Shown here: positions 35,605-44,687 of the stretch, in pieces
Layout: each line of letters starts with the position of its first letter
Numbering within the stretch: position 1 is the first letter of the stretch
NCBI RefSeq assembly: GCF_020535405.1
Contig: NZ_CP085036.1
Span: 1,302,001-1,366,000, forward strand
DNA from: Antiquaquibacter oligotrophicus
GTDB taxonomy: Bacteria; Actinomycetota; Actinomycetes; Actinomycetales; Microbacteriaceae
Length of the DNA stretch: 64,000 nt
Direction: 5' to 3'
Position numbers and translations under genes: made by a program
Notes under the pieces: generated by a model
What the model was told of the DNA's origin: nothing
The model's database searches: none
What the model saw: only the letters and a program-made list of their open reading frames with translations

Positions 35605-35610
35605 GGTCCG

Positions 35611-35667
35611 CGAGCTGACGCGATCCGACCTACCCAGGCCGATTATCGAACGGAATGCGTCAGCTCG
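35611..35667. repeat. 57-bp palindromic repeat (CGAsyTGACGC family), copy B
   Basis: CGAGCTGACGC (35611..35621) pairs perfectly with GCGTCAGCTCG (35657..35667). It fills the gap between the convergent threonine aldolase and alcohol dehydrogenase genes. Length and ends match the copies at 10163, 17160 and 18196. Confidence 0.65.
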
Positions 35668-35670
35668 ACG

Positions 35671-36720
35671 CTACGGACGCAGGAGCACCTTGGTGGCGCG
35701 GCGCTCATCCATCGCAGCGTAGGCCTCGGCGGCCTCCGACAGCGGAAGCTCCAGGTCGAAGACGCGACCCGGGTTGAGCGTGCCGTCGAGCACCTCGGGC
35801 AGCAGCTCCTCGATGTAGTTGCGCACGGGGGCGACGCCGCCGTTCGCGCCCACATTGGTGCCGAACATCGTCTGGATCGGCAGTTCAGCACCGCCGTTCG
35901 GAACGCCGACGTACCCGACCATGCCGCCGGGCCGCGCCGAGCGCAGCGCCTGGTCCATGGACTCTGCGGTCCCGACGCACTCGAGCACACAGTCCGGCCC
36001 GACACCGTCGAACAGCTCCTTGATTTGCTTGATGCCCTCGGCGCCCCGCTCCTCCACGATGTCGGTTGCACCGAACTCACGAGCGATCGCCTGGCGGTCG
36101 GCGTGCCGCGACATGGCGACGATGCGGGATGCCCCGAGCCGCTTCGCGGCAAGCACCGCGCACAGCCCGACGGCCCCGTCGCCGACGACAACCACGGTGC
36201 TGCCCGCGCCCACGCCGGCGGACACCGCCGCGTGGTGACCCGTGCCCATGACATCCGCGAGTGTCAGGAGGCTCGGAATGAGGTCGGGTGCGGGCATCCC
36301 GGGGGTCGCCACGAGCGTGCCATCGGCGAGCGGAACCCGAACGATCTCACCCTGCGCGCCGTCGACAAAGTCGCCGTTGCGGTCGGGTGCGCCCCACCAA
36401 CCGCCGTGCAGGCAGCTCGTGCTCACGCCGTGGCGGCAGTTGATGCACGTCATGTCGCACCAGTAGAAGGGGGCGATCACGAAGTCCCCCGGCTTCACGG
36501 CCGTAACCTCGTCGCCGACCTGCTCGACGATGCCGACAAACTCGTGCCCGATGCGCCGCGGTTTCGTTGTCGGGGTCACCCCGCGGTAGGGCCACAGGTC
36601 GGAGCCGCACACGCACGCGGCGCTCACACGCACGATCGCGTCGGTGGGCTTCACGAGTGTCGGGTCGGGCACCTCTTCGCTGCGGATGTCGTGCGGGGCG
36701 TGGATGACGGTAGCGCGCAT
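35671..36720 (-). CDS. zinc-dependent medium-chain alcohol dehydrogenase
   Basis: The 349-residue product has CVCGSDLWPYRG with the catalytic-zinc Cys, GHEFVGIV (His and Glu), a structural-zinc Cys cluster in WCDMTCINCRHGVSTSC, and the Rossmann motif VVVVGDGAVGLCAVLAAKRLG. It belongs to the MDR superfamily. NAD(P) preference and the alcohol are not determined. TAGCCT (36727..36732) lies six bases before ATG 36720. It could oxidise the aldehyde or alcohol from the neighbouring aldolase, but it is convergent and separately promoted. Confidence 0.92.
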   Translation of the reverse strand: MRATVIHAPHDIRSEEVPDPTLVKPTDAIVRVSAACVCGSDLWPYRGVTPTTKPRRIGHEFVGIVEQVGDEVTAVKPGDFVIAPFYWCDMTCINCRHGVSTSCLHGGWWGAPDRNGDFVDGAQGEIVRVPLADGTLVATPGMPAPDLIPSLLTLADVMGTGHHAAVSAGVGAGSTVVVVGDGAVGLCAVLAAKRLGASRIVAMSRHADRQAIAREFGATDIVEERGAEGIKQIKELFDGVGPDCVLECVGTAESMDQALRSARPGGMVGYVGVPNGGAELPIQTMFGTNVGANGGVAPVRNYIEELLPEVLDGTLNPGRVFDLELPLSEAAEAYAAMDERRATKVLLRP

Positions 36721-36729
36721 GGGTTCAGG

Positions 36730-37653
36730 CTACGCCTGGTCCGTAAGCGCCTCGACTGCCTCACTAAAGCGCCCACTGACGTTGATGGCTAGACCACCTT
36801 CCGTATTCACCGAACTGATCCGGTCGAGCGCGCCATCCTTCCAGAAGTAAATGTGTGGCGAGATTGGTCCAATCCCGTCAGAGAATCCCAGATTGGTGAA
36901 CCTCAGCACGTCATTGACGGATCCGATTGAAGCTACGTTCTTGAGAACGTGGAAGACGAGTTGGTGTCGGTGTGGGACTCCAATCACCACGCCCAGCGGG
37001 GCAAGCTCACCGAGTCTCTCCATGAACTCGTCAAGGTCGAGGACTCGACTGGCTGTGAAAGGTGAATCGCCCATGAGGACGCTGAAGGATCCGCCCGGAG
37101 TCTCCACGGTCTGGATTTCACCCCAAGGCTCACGCGACAGCCCCGCGCGGGCCGCCCCCCACATGCTGTCGGGTGAGAATCGCTGGGCCTGTTCGTCCGT
37201 CAAGGATGCGTACGTGTCGGGATAGTCGAGCATGATGACTTCGACAAGATCGTCAGCGACGCGTCGAGCGTATGAGTAGTTTCTCAAGGCTTCCGGTGGA
37301 GCAAACTCTGCGGGCATGAGCCTAGAACGCATCATCGACAACAGTTGATCGTCCCCGGGCACGTCGGTCATCTGTGTCAGGGAAGCAACCATCGTTCCCA
37401 CATGGTGACGTACGGTTGCGTCCCAATCCTCCCGCGGCAACTGCCGAAGTCGCGCTGCAATGTTGTACAGCCCGAACTCGGCACCCCGCTCATCGCGGAC
37501 GTAATCGGCGAACACGGCGAGCGGTCCTCGACTCGAGGGCCACGCGGCGATGAAGAGATTGCGAAGCACCTCAGCTTCGTCGTCCGAAAGGGGAAGACCC
37601 GAGGTCCCCGACTCGCCTTCGCGTTGCGTTTTCTTTCGCCACGGCATCTTCAT
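36730..37653 (-). CDS. orphan protein of unknown function, lower GC than neighbours
   Basis: The 307-residue cytosolic product starts at ATG 37653 (MKMPWRKKTQRE) with AGAGGAA as a good ribosome-binding site. It has a basic first 12 residues, then mixed alpha/beta sequence with LPLSDDEAEVLRNLFIAAW, GGSFSVLMGDSPFTASRVL and GVPHRHQLVFHVL. I do not recognise the family with certainty. It may belong to the immunity/SUKH-like or DUF1444-like groups of small regulator proteins. Base composition is visibly poorer in G+C than the genes around it, and codons ending in A or T are frequent, which suggests transfer. Confidence 0.7.
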   Translation of the reverse strand: MKMPWRKKTQREGESGTSGLPLSDDEAEVLRNLFIAAWPSSRGPLAVFADYVRDERGAEFGLYNIAARLRQLPREDWDATVRHHVGTMVASLTQMTDVPGDDQLLSMMRSRLMPAEFAPPEALRNYSYARRVADDLVEVIMLDYPDTYASLTDEQAQRFSPDSMWGAARAGLSREPWGEIQTVETPGGSFSVLMGDSPFTASRVLDLDEFMERLGELAPLGVVIGVPHRHQLVFHVLKNVASIGSVNDVLRFTNLGFSDGIGPISPHIYFWKDGALDRISSVNTEGGLAINVSGRFSEAVEALTDQA

Positions 37654-37763
37654 TGCAGATTTCCTCTCAGTTCTGAGCGAATGGTATCCGTAGGATGCCT
37701 GGTGTGTTTCAGCGGATGACGGCGCGAGCCGATCTCGGAGGGGCATTCGCATAGCGTTGAGTC

Positions 37764-39749
37764 GTGACATCCGCCCCCTTCAACGAACTGCTCGTCGAGA
37801 CCCGCAGCTTCCCGCCGCCCGCGCATTTTGCAGAGAACGCGAATGTGCCGGCGGATGTGTGGGAGCGTGCGGCCGCCGACCCCGTCGCGTTCTGGGAGGA
37901 GGCGGCATCCCGTCTCACGTGGGCGACCCCGTGGACGACTGCGCACACGTGGCAGCCAGCGGCGGGGCCCGACGGCCTTCGACCGCCCGCGGCGGAGTGG
38001 TTTTCGGATGGCACACTCAACGTCGCCGTCAACTGCGTCGATCGCCACGTTGACGCCGGACTCGGTGACAAGGTCGCGTACTACTTCGAGGGCGAGGGCG
38101 GCGACCGCCGCGCCCTCACCTTCGCGGACCTGCAGCGCGAGGTGAGCAAGGCCGCCAACGCACTGGAGGCGCTCGGCGTGACCAAGGGCGACCGCGTGGT
38201 CATCTACCTTCCGGTCATTCCCGAGACGGTGATCATCACACTCGCGGTCGCGCGCATCGGGGCCATCCACTCGCTCGTCTTCGGGGGTTTTTCGGCCGAG
38301 GCCCTGCGGTTCCGTGTCGAAGACACGGGCGCCAAGCTCGTCGTCACGAGTGACGGGCAGTTCCGTCGCGGCAAGGCTGTGCCGGTCAAGCAGAACGCGG
38401 ATGCCGCGGTCGAAGGCCTCGACCATGTCGAGCACGTTCTCGTGGTTCGTCGCACCGGCGACGACGTCACGCTCACCGAGGGACGCGACGTGTGGTGGCA
38501 CGACATCGTCGACACGCAGCCCGAGACACACGAGGCGCAGGCCTTCCCCGCCGAGACCCCGCTGTTCATCATCTACACCTCCGGCACCACGGGTAAACCG
38601 AAGGGCCTCGTGCACACCTCGGGCGGTTACCTCACGCAGGCGAGCTGGACCCACTGGGCGGCCTTTGACGCGAAGGACGACGACGTGCACTGGTGCACGG
38701 CCGACCTCGCGTGGGTCACCGCCCACACGTACGAGTTGTACGGACCGCTCTCGAATGCGACGACCCAGGTCATCTACGAGGGCACCCCCGACACCCCGAA
38801 CCGCACGCGGCACCTCGAGATCATCGAGCGCTACGGCGTCACCACGTATTACACGGCCCCGACCCTCGTGCGCACGTTCATGACGTGGTTCCCGGAGGGG
38901 CTGCCGGACGGGTTCGATCTGTCGAGCATCCGGTTGCTCGGTTCTGTTGGTGAGTCGATCAATCCGGCCGCGTGGATCTGGTTCCGCGAGCAGTTCGGTG
39001 CAGGCACCGGACCCGTGATCGATACATGGTGGCAGTCCGAGACCGGCGCCGCGATGATGGCGCCCATCCCCGCGTGGACGACCATCAAGCCCGGTTCGGC
39101 CACTCGGGCCCTGCCCGGGTTGAAGACCCTCGTCGTTGACGACGAGGGCGAGCCCGTGCCCCCGGGCGCCGGCGGCTACCTCGTAATCGAAGGAACCTGG
39201 CCCTCAATGGCGCGCACCGTGTGGGGCAACCCGCAGCGCTACCTCGACTCGTACTGGGCGCGCTTCGCCGATCGCGGCTACTTCTTCTCCGGCGACGGCG
39301 CCAAGGCCGACGCCGACGGTGACATCTGGTTGCTCGGTCGCGTCGATGACGTCATCAACGTCTCCGGACACCGACTGTCGACCATCGAGATCGAGTCCGC
39401 GCTCGTTGCGCACCCCCTCGTCGGCGAAGCGGGGGTCACGGGAGCCGACGATGCAACGACGGGTGAGGCGATCGTCGCGTTTGTGCTTCCGGCAACGGAT
39501 GCCCCGGCCGAGACCCTCGCACAGGAGCTCCGCAACCACGTGGCATCCGCCATCGGGCCGATCGCCAAACCGCGCGAGATCCACGTCGTGCAGGACCTGC
39601 CGAAAACCCGCTCCGGCAAGATCATGCGCCGCCTGCTCCGCGACATCGTGGATGGGCGACCGCTCGGCGATACGACGTCACTGCAGGACCCGACGGGCCC
39701 GGAGCGTATCGCGGCGGTGGTGGCGGCATCCGCGCGCGCTGGAGCATAG
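37764..39749 (+). CDS. acs: acetyl-CoA synthetase
   Basis: Acs activates acetate with ATP and CoA to acetyl-CoA. The 661-residue product has normal length and motifs: SLVFGGFSAEALRFRVED, YTSGTTGKPKGLVH (P-loop), DTWWQSETGA, the SGDGAKADADGDIWLLGR hinge and PKTRSGKIMRR with the Lys that is acetylated in regulated homologues. GTG start at 37764 has TAGCGT (37752..37757) six bases before it. Its last codons run into the repeat at 39739..39804. Confidence 0.97.
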   Translation: MTSAPFNELLVETRSFPPPAHFAENANVPADVWERAAADPVAFWEEAASRLTWATPWTTAHTWQPAAGPDGLRPPAAEWFSDGTLNVAVNCVDRHVDAGLGDKVAYYFEGEGGDRRALTFADLQREVSKAANALEALGVTKGDRVVIYLPVIPETVIITLAVARIGAIHSLVFGGFSAEALRFRVEDTGAKLVVTSDGQFRRGKAVPVKQNADAAVEGLDHVEHVLVVRRTGDDVTLTEGRDVWWHDIVDTQPETHEAQAFPAETPLFIIYTSGTTGKPKGLVHTSGGYLTQASWTHWAAFDAKDDDVHWCTADLAWVTAHTYELYGPLSNATTQVIYEGTPDTPNRTRHLEIIERYGVTTYYTAPTLVRTFMTWFPEGLPDGFDLSSIRLLGSVGESINPAAWIWFREQFGAGTGPVIDTWWQSETGAAMMAPIPAWTTIKPGSATRALPGLKTLVVDDEGEPVPPGAGGYLVIEGTWPSMARTVWGNPQRYLDSYWARFADRGYFFSGDGAKADADGDIWLLGRVDDVINVSGHRLSTIEIESALVAHPLVGEAGVTGADDATTGEAIVAFVLPATDAPAETLAQELRNHVASAIGPIAKPREIHVVQDLPKTRSGKIMRRLLRDIVDGRPLGDTTSLQDPTGPERIAAVVAASARAGA

Positions 39750-39804
39750 AGCGAAGGCCATTTCTGGCCTTCGCCGCGACGCCAGCGCCGCTGCCCGTCC
39801 CGGG
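39739..39804. repeat. acs 3'-end repeat, first copy of the element also found inside crtYe
   Basis: The element contains the acs stop (39747..39749), the stem GCGAAGGCCA-tttc-TGGCCTTCGC (39749..39772) and GCCGCGACGCCAGCGCC. In 51620..51680, read on the other strand, 43 of about 46 aligned bases from the core recur, plus a 3-base deletion. Orientation relative to the upstream gene is the same in both places. Confidence 0.7.
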
Positions 39805-39809
39805 CAGCG
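39749..39809. terminator. two strong hairpins between acs and clpB
   Basis: A 10-base perfect stem with a TTTC loop (39749..39772) is followed by CGCTGCCCG-tcc-CGGGCAGCG (39789..39809). No T-tract follows. In a convergent gap with acs and clpB they are the best candidates for transcript 3' ends. Confidence 0.55.
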
Positions 39810-39830
39810 GATCACTCTCGCTAAGGTTCG

Positions 39831-39902
39831 CCGTACTCGCGGCTGTTTGAACACCCGCGCCACGCGCAAACCTCCGCGCGCGATGCGTCGCTCAGCGACG
39901 TC
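39831..39902. repeat. clpB 3'-end repeat, first copy of the GACGTCGCTsAGCG family
   Basis: Read on the minus strand directly after the clpB stop, the element begins GACGTCGCTGAGCGACGC, continues through CGGAGGTTTG and reaches GTGTTCAA. The same sequence follows the idi stop at 56020 onward. In the first 36 bases, 31 match. The CGTCGCT-c-AGCGACG stem lies at 39886..39900. Confidence 0.6.
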
Positions 39903-42056
39903 CTACTCGCCGAGGCGCGTTACCGAGAGGCCGTCGCCGTCGTTGGCCACCGTCACGTAGACCGTTTCGCCGTCGCGGATCTCGCCCGAGAGCAGCGCAC
40001 GCGCAAGCTTGTCGTCGATCTCGCGCTGCATGAGGCGTCGCAGCGGTCGCGCACCGTACACGGGGTCGTACCCACGCTCCGCCAGCCAGTAACGGGCATC
40101 GGGGGTTACCGCGAGTTCGAGCCTGCGGTCGGCGAGGCGACGCGTGAGCCGGTCAATGTACAACTCGACGATTTGCGACAGGTCGTCGGTCGACAGGGGC
40201 GCGAACACCACGATGTCGTCGAGACGATTCACGAACTCGGGCTTGAACGCCTGGCGCACCAGGTCGTTCACGGCCTGCTCTCGCTGCTCCCACGGCAGCG
40301 ACTGGTCGGTGATGAACTGGCTTCCGAGGTTCGACGTGAGGATGAGGATGACGTTGCGGAAGTCGACCGTACGCCCCTGCCCGTCGGTGAGGCGGCCATC
40401 ATCCAGAACCTGCAGCAAAACGTCGAAGACTTCCGGATGCGCCTTCTCGACCTCGTCCAGGAGGATCACCGAGTACGGCCGACGCCGCACAGCCTCCGTC
40501 AACTGTCCGCCCTGCTCGTAGCCGATGTACCCGGGAGGGGCACCGACGAGTCGCGACACCGAGAACTTCTCGCCGTACTCGCTCATGTCGATACGCACGA
40601 GGGCCTTCTCGTCGTCGAACAGGTACTCCGCGAGCGCCTTCGCGAGTTCGGTTTTGCCCACACCGGTCGGGCCGAGAAACAGGAACGAGCCCGTCGGACG
40701 ATCGGGGTCGGAGATCCCGGCACGAGTGCGACGCACGGCCTCGGAGACGGCGGCGACGGCATCCTTCTGTCCGATGAGTCGCTTGCCGAGCTCGGCCTCG
40801 AGGTGCAGCAGCTTCTCGGTCTCGCCCTGCGTGAGCTTGTCAACGGGAACTCCGGTCCACGCAGCGACAACCGCGGCGATGTCCTCCTCGGTCACCTGGT
40901 CGTTGACCATACGCTCCCCGATCGGCTCCGCCTGCTCGGCCTCCGCGAGCGCCTTCTCGATGCGCGGGATCGTCTCGTAGTTGAGCTTCGACGCCTTCTG
41001 GTAGTCGCCCTCGCGCATGGCGCGGTCGAGCTCGATGCGAGCGTCGTTGAGCTGCGTTTTGAGGTCGCCCACTCCCGTGAGCGACGCCTTCTCGGCGCGC
41101 CAGCGCGACTCGAGTTCCTCGAGCTCCTTGCCGCGAGCGGCGAGATCCTCGCGCAGCTTTTCGAGGCGGGCCTTGGATGCCTCGTCCTTTTCCTTCTTGA
41201 GTGCGAGCTCCTCGATCCGGAGTCGGTCCACCGCACGCTTCAGCTGGTCGATCTCGACGGGGCTGGAGTCGATCTCCATCTTCAGTCGGGATGCTGCCTC
41301 GTCGATGAGGTCGATGGCCTTGTCGGGGAGTTTGCGTCCGGAGATGTAGCGATTGCTCAGGGTCGCCGCCGCGACGAGTGCGGAGTCCGCAATCGAGACC
41401 TTGTGGTGTGCCTCGTAGCGCTCCTTCAGGCCACGCAGGATCGCGACGGTGTCCTCGACCGAGGGCTCGCCGACAAAAACCTGCTGGAAGCGGCGCTCGA
41501 GGGCTGCGTCCTTCTCGATGTACTGCCGGTACTCGTCGAGAGTGGTCGCACCGATGAGACGCAGTTCACCGCGAGCGAGCATGGGCTTGAGCATGTTCGC
41601 CGCGGCCACGGATCCTTCACCACCACCGGCACCCATGAGGGTGTGTAGCTCGTCGATGAACGTGATGATCTGACCGTCGGAGTCGTTGATCTCCTTGAGA
41701 ACGGCCTTCAGCCGCTCCTCGAACTCACCGCGGTACTTGGCGCCTGCGACGAGAGCCGCAAGGTCGAGGGCGATGAGGGTCTTGTCCTTGAGGGAGTCGG
41801 CGACATCGCCCGCGACGATGCGCTGGGCGAGTCCCTCGACGACGGCGGTCTTACCGACGCCTGGCTCTCCGATGAGGACGGGGTTGTTTTTGGTGCGGCG
41901 CGTGAGCACCTGACTGACCCGGCGAATTTCCGAGTCCCGGCCGATGACCGGGTCGAGCTTGCCGCTGCGGGCGATGTCGGTGAGGTTCACGCCGTACTGC
42001 TCGAGGGCAGACTTCTGCTCCTCATCGGTGCCGGGGGCACCTTGCATGTTGGCCAT
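39903..42056 (-). CDS. clpB: ClpB disaggregase without N-terminal domain
   Basis: ClpB works with DnaK to unfold and rescue aggregated proteins. The 717-residue product has both AAA+ modules: Walker [10 protein letters not shown] and [21 protein letters not shown], the coiled-coil M-domain (about 265-395) and [20 protein letters not shown]. It starts at ATG 42056, at the point corresponding to about residue 145 of a normal ClpB, so the substrate-binding N-domain is missing. The upstream gene ends 64 bases away, so no N-domain is hidden there. A perfect HAIR operator at 42076..42096 marks HspR control. Confidence 0.93.
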   Translation of the reverse strand: MANMQGAPGTDEEQKSALEQYGVNLTDIARSGKLDPVIGRDSEIRRVSQVLTRRTKNNPVLIGEPGVGKTAVVEGLAQRIVAGDVADSLKDKTLIALDLAALVAGAKYRGEFEERLKAVLKEINDSDGQIITFIDELHTLMGAGGGEGSVAAANMLKPMLARGELRLIGATTLDEYRQYIEKDAALERRFQQVFVGEPSVEDTVAILRGLKERYEAHHKVSIADSALVAAATLSNRYISGRKLPDKAIDLIDEAASRLKMEIDSSPVEIDQLKRAVDRLRIEELALKKEKDEASKARLEKLREDLAARGKELEELESRWRAEKASLTGVGDLKTQLNDARIELDRAMREGDYQKASKLNYETIPRIEKALAEAEQAEPIGERMVNDQVTEEDIAAVVAAWTGVPVDKLTQGETEKLLHLEAELGKRLIGQKDAVAAVSEAVRRTRAGISDPDRPTGSFLFLGPTGVGKTELAKALAEYLFDDEKALVRIDMSEYGEKFSVSRLVGAPPGYIGYEQGGQLTEAVRRRPYSVILLDEVEKAHPEVFDVLLQVLDDGRLTDGQGRTVDFRNVILILTSNLGSQFITDQSLPWEQREQAVNDLVRQAFKPEFVNRLDDIVVFAPLSTDDLSQIVELYIDRLTRRLADRRLELAVTPDARYWLAERGYDPVYGARPLRRLMQREIDDKLARALLSGEIRDGETVYVTVANDGDGLSVTRLGE

Positions 42057-42075
42057 GGGGCGTGCCTTTCCAAAA

Positions 42076-42096
42076 CTTGAGTGGGTTCGACTCAAG
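42076..42096 (-). promoter_or_regulatory. HAIR operator for HspR upstream of clpB
   Basis: CTTGAGT (42076..42082), seven bases, then ACTCAAG (42090..42096) matches the HspR-associated inverted repeat consensus exactly. It lies 20 bases before the clpB start and should repress it under non-stress conditions. Confidence 0.92.
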
Positions 42097-42120
42097 TTTA
42101 GCGCTTTAGGCGTGAGAGTG

Positions 42121-43257
42121 CTAGGGGTGCGGGACGAGCGAAGCCGTCACCGTGAACTTCGGAGTGCGCGACACCTGACGAGTCGCCCCCACCACGCGCT
42201 CGAGCTCCGCTCGGTAACTGAGGTGCGAGTTGTACACCGTCCACAACTCGCCACCGGGGCGCAGGACGCGGGCCGCAGCCTCGAAGAGCTTCGAGGCGAT
42301 ACCGGTGTGCACGGCACCCGCGGAGTGGAACGGCGGGTTGAGGAGCACGAGATCGATGCTGTTCGCGTCCACGGTCGAGGCCGCGTCGTCCCGCAGCGCG
42401 GTGACGTTGGTGAGGCCGTTGAGGGATGCGTTGTCGCGCACCGCGTCGATCGCTGCTGCCGAGACATCCGTCGCCAGCACGCGAGTGTGGGGTCGGTCAC
42501 GGGCGATCGTGAGTGCCAGGATGCCCGAGCCGGAGCCCAGATCGAGCACATCCACCGCGCGCGGCATCGCGTCATTCAGCACCGCGAGCATCGCGCGGGT
42601 ACCGATGTCGAGGCGGCCCTGGGCGAAAACCCCGGGCGCCTCAGCCAAGTGAATGCCGGAGTCGGTTGTGTCGGCCGGGCCACCCACCGACCCGCGACAG
42701 GTCGAGTAGATCGGGTCTGACGCCACGAGCACACGTGACTTCTGGCGCGCGTGGGTCACATCCAGCCGGCCGAAATGCCTGCCGAGCACCTCGTTCATGC
42801 GGGGCGTCATGTGTTTGATGCGACCGCCGGCGAACACCGTGTCGACCCCCGCGTTCGCGAGGCGCCACGCAACATCGTCGACGCGGTCGAGCGAACGCGG
42901 CAGCTGCCAGAGCACAACAGATGCGCTCAGGTCGTCGGCCAACGAGACATTGCGGTGGTCGGAACGCCAGTCACCCGCGTTGGCGGCAAGCGCACGCTCG
43001 GCCACGACCGAATCCTGGAGCACCCGCACGTCGTGTGCTCCGAGCGCGATGGCGCCGAGCGTAAGGGCGCCGTAGTTGTCGTCGACGACCAGCACACCGT
43101 TGGGGTTGGCCGCGATCGCCTCGGCAGCGGTGTCGAGGATGAGGCGGTCCGAGGCATCCACCGCGAACAAGTTCGGTGCCTCGACGTCGGGCCACCGACG
43201 TAACCCCTCGAGCGCTATCCCAAATGCAGGAGATTCGGGCCGATCAGCCTCGGTCAT
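42121..43257 (-). CDS. RsmC/RlmG-like class I methyltransferase (rRNA guanine-N2 type)
   Basis: The 378-residue product has two Rossmann-like halves. The second has the SAM motif [20 protein letters not shown] near 240 and the catalytic motif [10 protein letters not shown] near 305, as in RsmC and RlmG, which methylate G-N2 in rRNA. The N-terminal half is a degenerate copy that usually binds RNA. It lies inside the heat-shock block between hspR and clpB. Its first codons and start fall within the 85-bp palindrome at 43217..43301, so the start may be altered or the true start may lie downstream. Confidence 0.85.
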   Translation of the reverse strand: MTEADRPESPAFGIALEGLRRWPDVEAPNLFAVDASDRLILDTAAEAIAANPNGVLVVDDNYGALTLGAIALGAHDVRVLQDSVVAERALAANAGDWRSDHRNVSLADDLSASVVLWQLPRSLDRVDDVAWRLANAGVDTVFAGGRIKHMTPRMNEVLGRHFGRLDVTHARQKSRVLVASDPIYSTCRGSVGGPADTTDSGIHLAEAPGVFAQGRLDIGTRAMLAVLNDAMPRAVDVLDLGSGSGILALTIARDRPHTRVLATDVSAAAIDAVRDNASLNGLTNVTALRDDAASTVDANSIDLVLLNPPFHSAGAVHTGIASKLFEAAARVLRPGGELWTVYNSHLSYRAELERVVGATRQVSRTPKFTVTASLVPHP

Positions 43258-43301
43258 GCGAATCCCAGGCCCATCGCGACGGGGTCTCCTGTATTTGGGA
43301 T
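43217..43301. repeat. 85-bp palindromic repeat overlapping the methyltransferase start codon
   Basis: ATCCCAAATGCAGGAGA (43217..43233) pairs with TCTCCTGTATTTGGGAT (43285..43301), 16 of 17 bases. A second copy of the same length lies at 48769..48853 with the same arms. Because it contains ATG 43257, it supplies the first 14 residues of the methyltransferase. Confidence 0.8.
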
Positions 43302-43317
43302 GACGGCGGGGCGCACG

Positions 43318-43734
43318 TCACCCGCGGCTGAGGGGCCGCCACACGACGACCTGGTTGGGCTTCTCGGTGCGGGCGCCCGCTCGCAGTGACACAACATCAC
43401 CCGCGGAACCCGCAGCAAAGACGCGCCGACCCGGGCGGTTCAGCAATTCCTCTGCTAGCGCGTGCTCGAGCTCCCGCACCCGCTCCGACAGGGTTCGCAC
43501 CTGGTCCTCGAGTTCGAGGATGCGGCGGATGCCCTCCAGGTTCAACCCCTCGGCGGAGAGCGCCGCGATCTCCCGAAGCTGCGCGACATCCCGCATCGAG
43601 TACCGGCGAGACTGCCCCGCCGTGCGCGTGGGGCTCACGAGCCCAAGCCGGTCGTACTGCCGCAGAGTCTGCGGGTGCATGCCCGCCAACTCTGCAGCTG
43701 CCGCGATCGCGAAGACCGGAGTGTCCAGATCCAT
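43318..43734 (-). CDS. hspR: HspR heat-shock repressor (MerR-like)
   Basis: HspR binds HAIR sites and represses dnaK and clpB operons. The 138-residue product has the MerR-type winged helix ELAGMHPQTLRQYDRLGLVSP at the start, TRTAGQSRRYSMRDVAQLREI, then a coiled coil (about 70-98), and a Pro/Arg tail. DnaK is a known co-repressor in Streptomyces. Its ATG overlaps the dnaJ stop as TGATG, so it is coupled to the operon that it controls. Confidence 0.95.
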   Translation of the reverse strand: MDLDTPVFAIAAAAELAGMHPQTLRQYDRLGLVSPTRTAGQSRRYSMRDVAQLREIAALSAEGLNLEGIRRILELEDQVRTLSERVRELEHALAEELLNRPGRRVFAAGSAGDVVSLRAGARTEKPNQVVVWRPLSRG

Positions 43735-44678
43735 CAGGTCTTCGCCTTCTGGAGCAGGTCGCCGCGCGGGTTCTCCTTCGGCATCGACTCGTCGAACTTA
43801 CGGAGGAGTTCGGCCGCCTCATCCGTAAGCCTGGAAGGAACCGCGATCTCGACCTCGGCGAGGAGGTCACCGGTGCCCTTGGCGGAGGTCACTCCGCGCC
43901 CCTTGACGCGAAGAATCCGGCCATTGGGGGTACCGGGAGCGACCTTGAGCTTGACGGGGTCGCCGCCGAGGGTCGGCACCTCGATGGTCGCACCGAGAGC
44001 CGCCTCGACGAAGGTCACCGGAACGGTGACCCGCAGGTTGAGGCCGTCACGCTGGAACACCGGATGCTCGCGCACCGCAACCGTGAGCACCAGGTCGCCG
44101 GCCGGCCCGCCGTTGGGGCTCGGCTCGCCTTTGCCCTTGAGCTTGATCTTCTGGCCGTCCGCGACACCGGCGGGAATTTTCACCGTGATCGGGTTTCCGC
44201 CAGCCGCCTGCAGCTTGATCGTCTCGCCCTTGATGGCGGTAACGAAGTCGAGTGTGGTCGCCGCCGTGATGTCCCGCCCGGGAGTCGGGCCCTGACGGAA
44301 GCCCTGGCCACCGCCGAACATGCCCCCCAGGAGGTCCTCAAAGCTCGCGCCCTGGAACCCGCCACGCTGTTGCTGCCCGAACATGCCTCCGAAGACGTCC
44401 TCGAAGTTGCCGGGCTGGCCGCCCGCCGTGAAGCGGGCGCCAGAACCCATGGCGCGGATCTGGTCGTACTCGCGACGAAGCTCCGGGTCGGAGAGCACCG
44501 AGTTGGCCTCGCTGATCTCCTTGAACTTCGCCTCGGCGGCCGCATTTCCCGGGTTGGAGTCCGGGTGGTACTGCCGCGCGAGCTTGCGGTAGGTCTTCTT
44601 CAGCTCCGCTTCGCTGACGTCTTTGGAGACGCCGAGCACGGCATAGAAGTCCTTATCGAACCAGTCTTGACTTGCCAC
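43734..44678 (-). CDS. dnaJ: DnaJ co-chaperone without zinc finger
   Basis: The 314-residue product has the J-domain with the HPD motif in KLARQYHPDSNPG, a Gly/Phe-rich linker (about 75-125) and C-terminal substrate-binding domains (GVADGQKIKLKGKGEPSPN, DLLAEVEIAVPSRL). The four CxxCxGxG zinc repeats of classical DnaJ are absent, which makes it a class II, CbpA-like J-protein. Starts at GTG 44678. It stimulates the DnaK ATPase. It lies between grpE and hspR in a compact operon. Confidence 0.95.
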   Translation of the reverse strand: MASQDWFDKDFYAVLGVSKDVSEAELKKTYRKLARQYHPDSNPGNAAAEAKFKEISEANSVLSDPELRREYDQIRAMGSGARFTAGGQPGNFEDVFGGMFGQQQRGGFQGASFEDLLGGMFGGGQGFRQGPTPGRDITAATTLDFVTAIKGETIKLQAAGGNPITVKIPAGVADGQKIKLKGKGEPSPNGGPAGDLVLTVAVREHPVFQRDGLNLRVTVPVTFVEAALGATIEVPTLGGDPVKLKVAPGTPNGRILRVKGRGVTSAKGTGDLLAEVEIAVPSRLTDEAAELLRKFDESMPKENPRGDLLQKAKT

Positions 44679-44687
44679 TGATGTGTC

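Noticed and set aside
36730..37770. Longer start at 37770 for the orphan gene
   Set aside because: It would overlap the acs start and promoter. ATG 37653 has a good ribosome-binding site and a natural N-terminus.
40173..41648. A 491-codon open frame on the plus strand within clpB
   Set aside because: It lies wholly opposite clpB, whose motifs are unambiguous, and the product is Leu/Val/Arg-rich without any family pattern.
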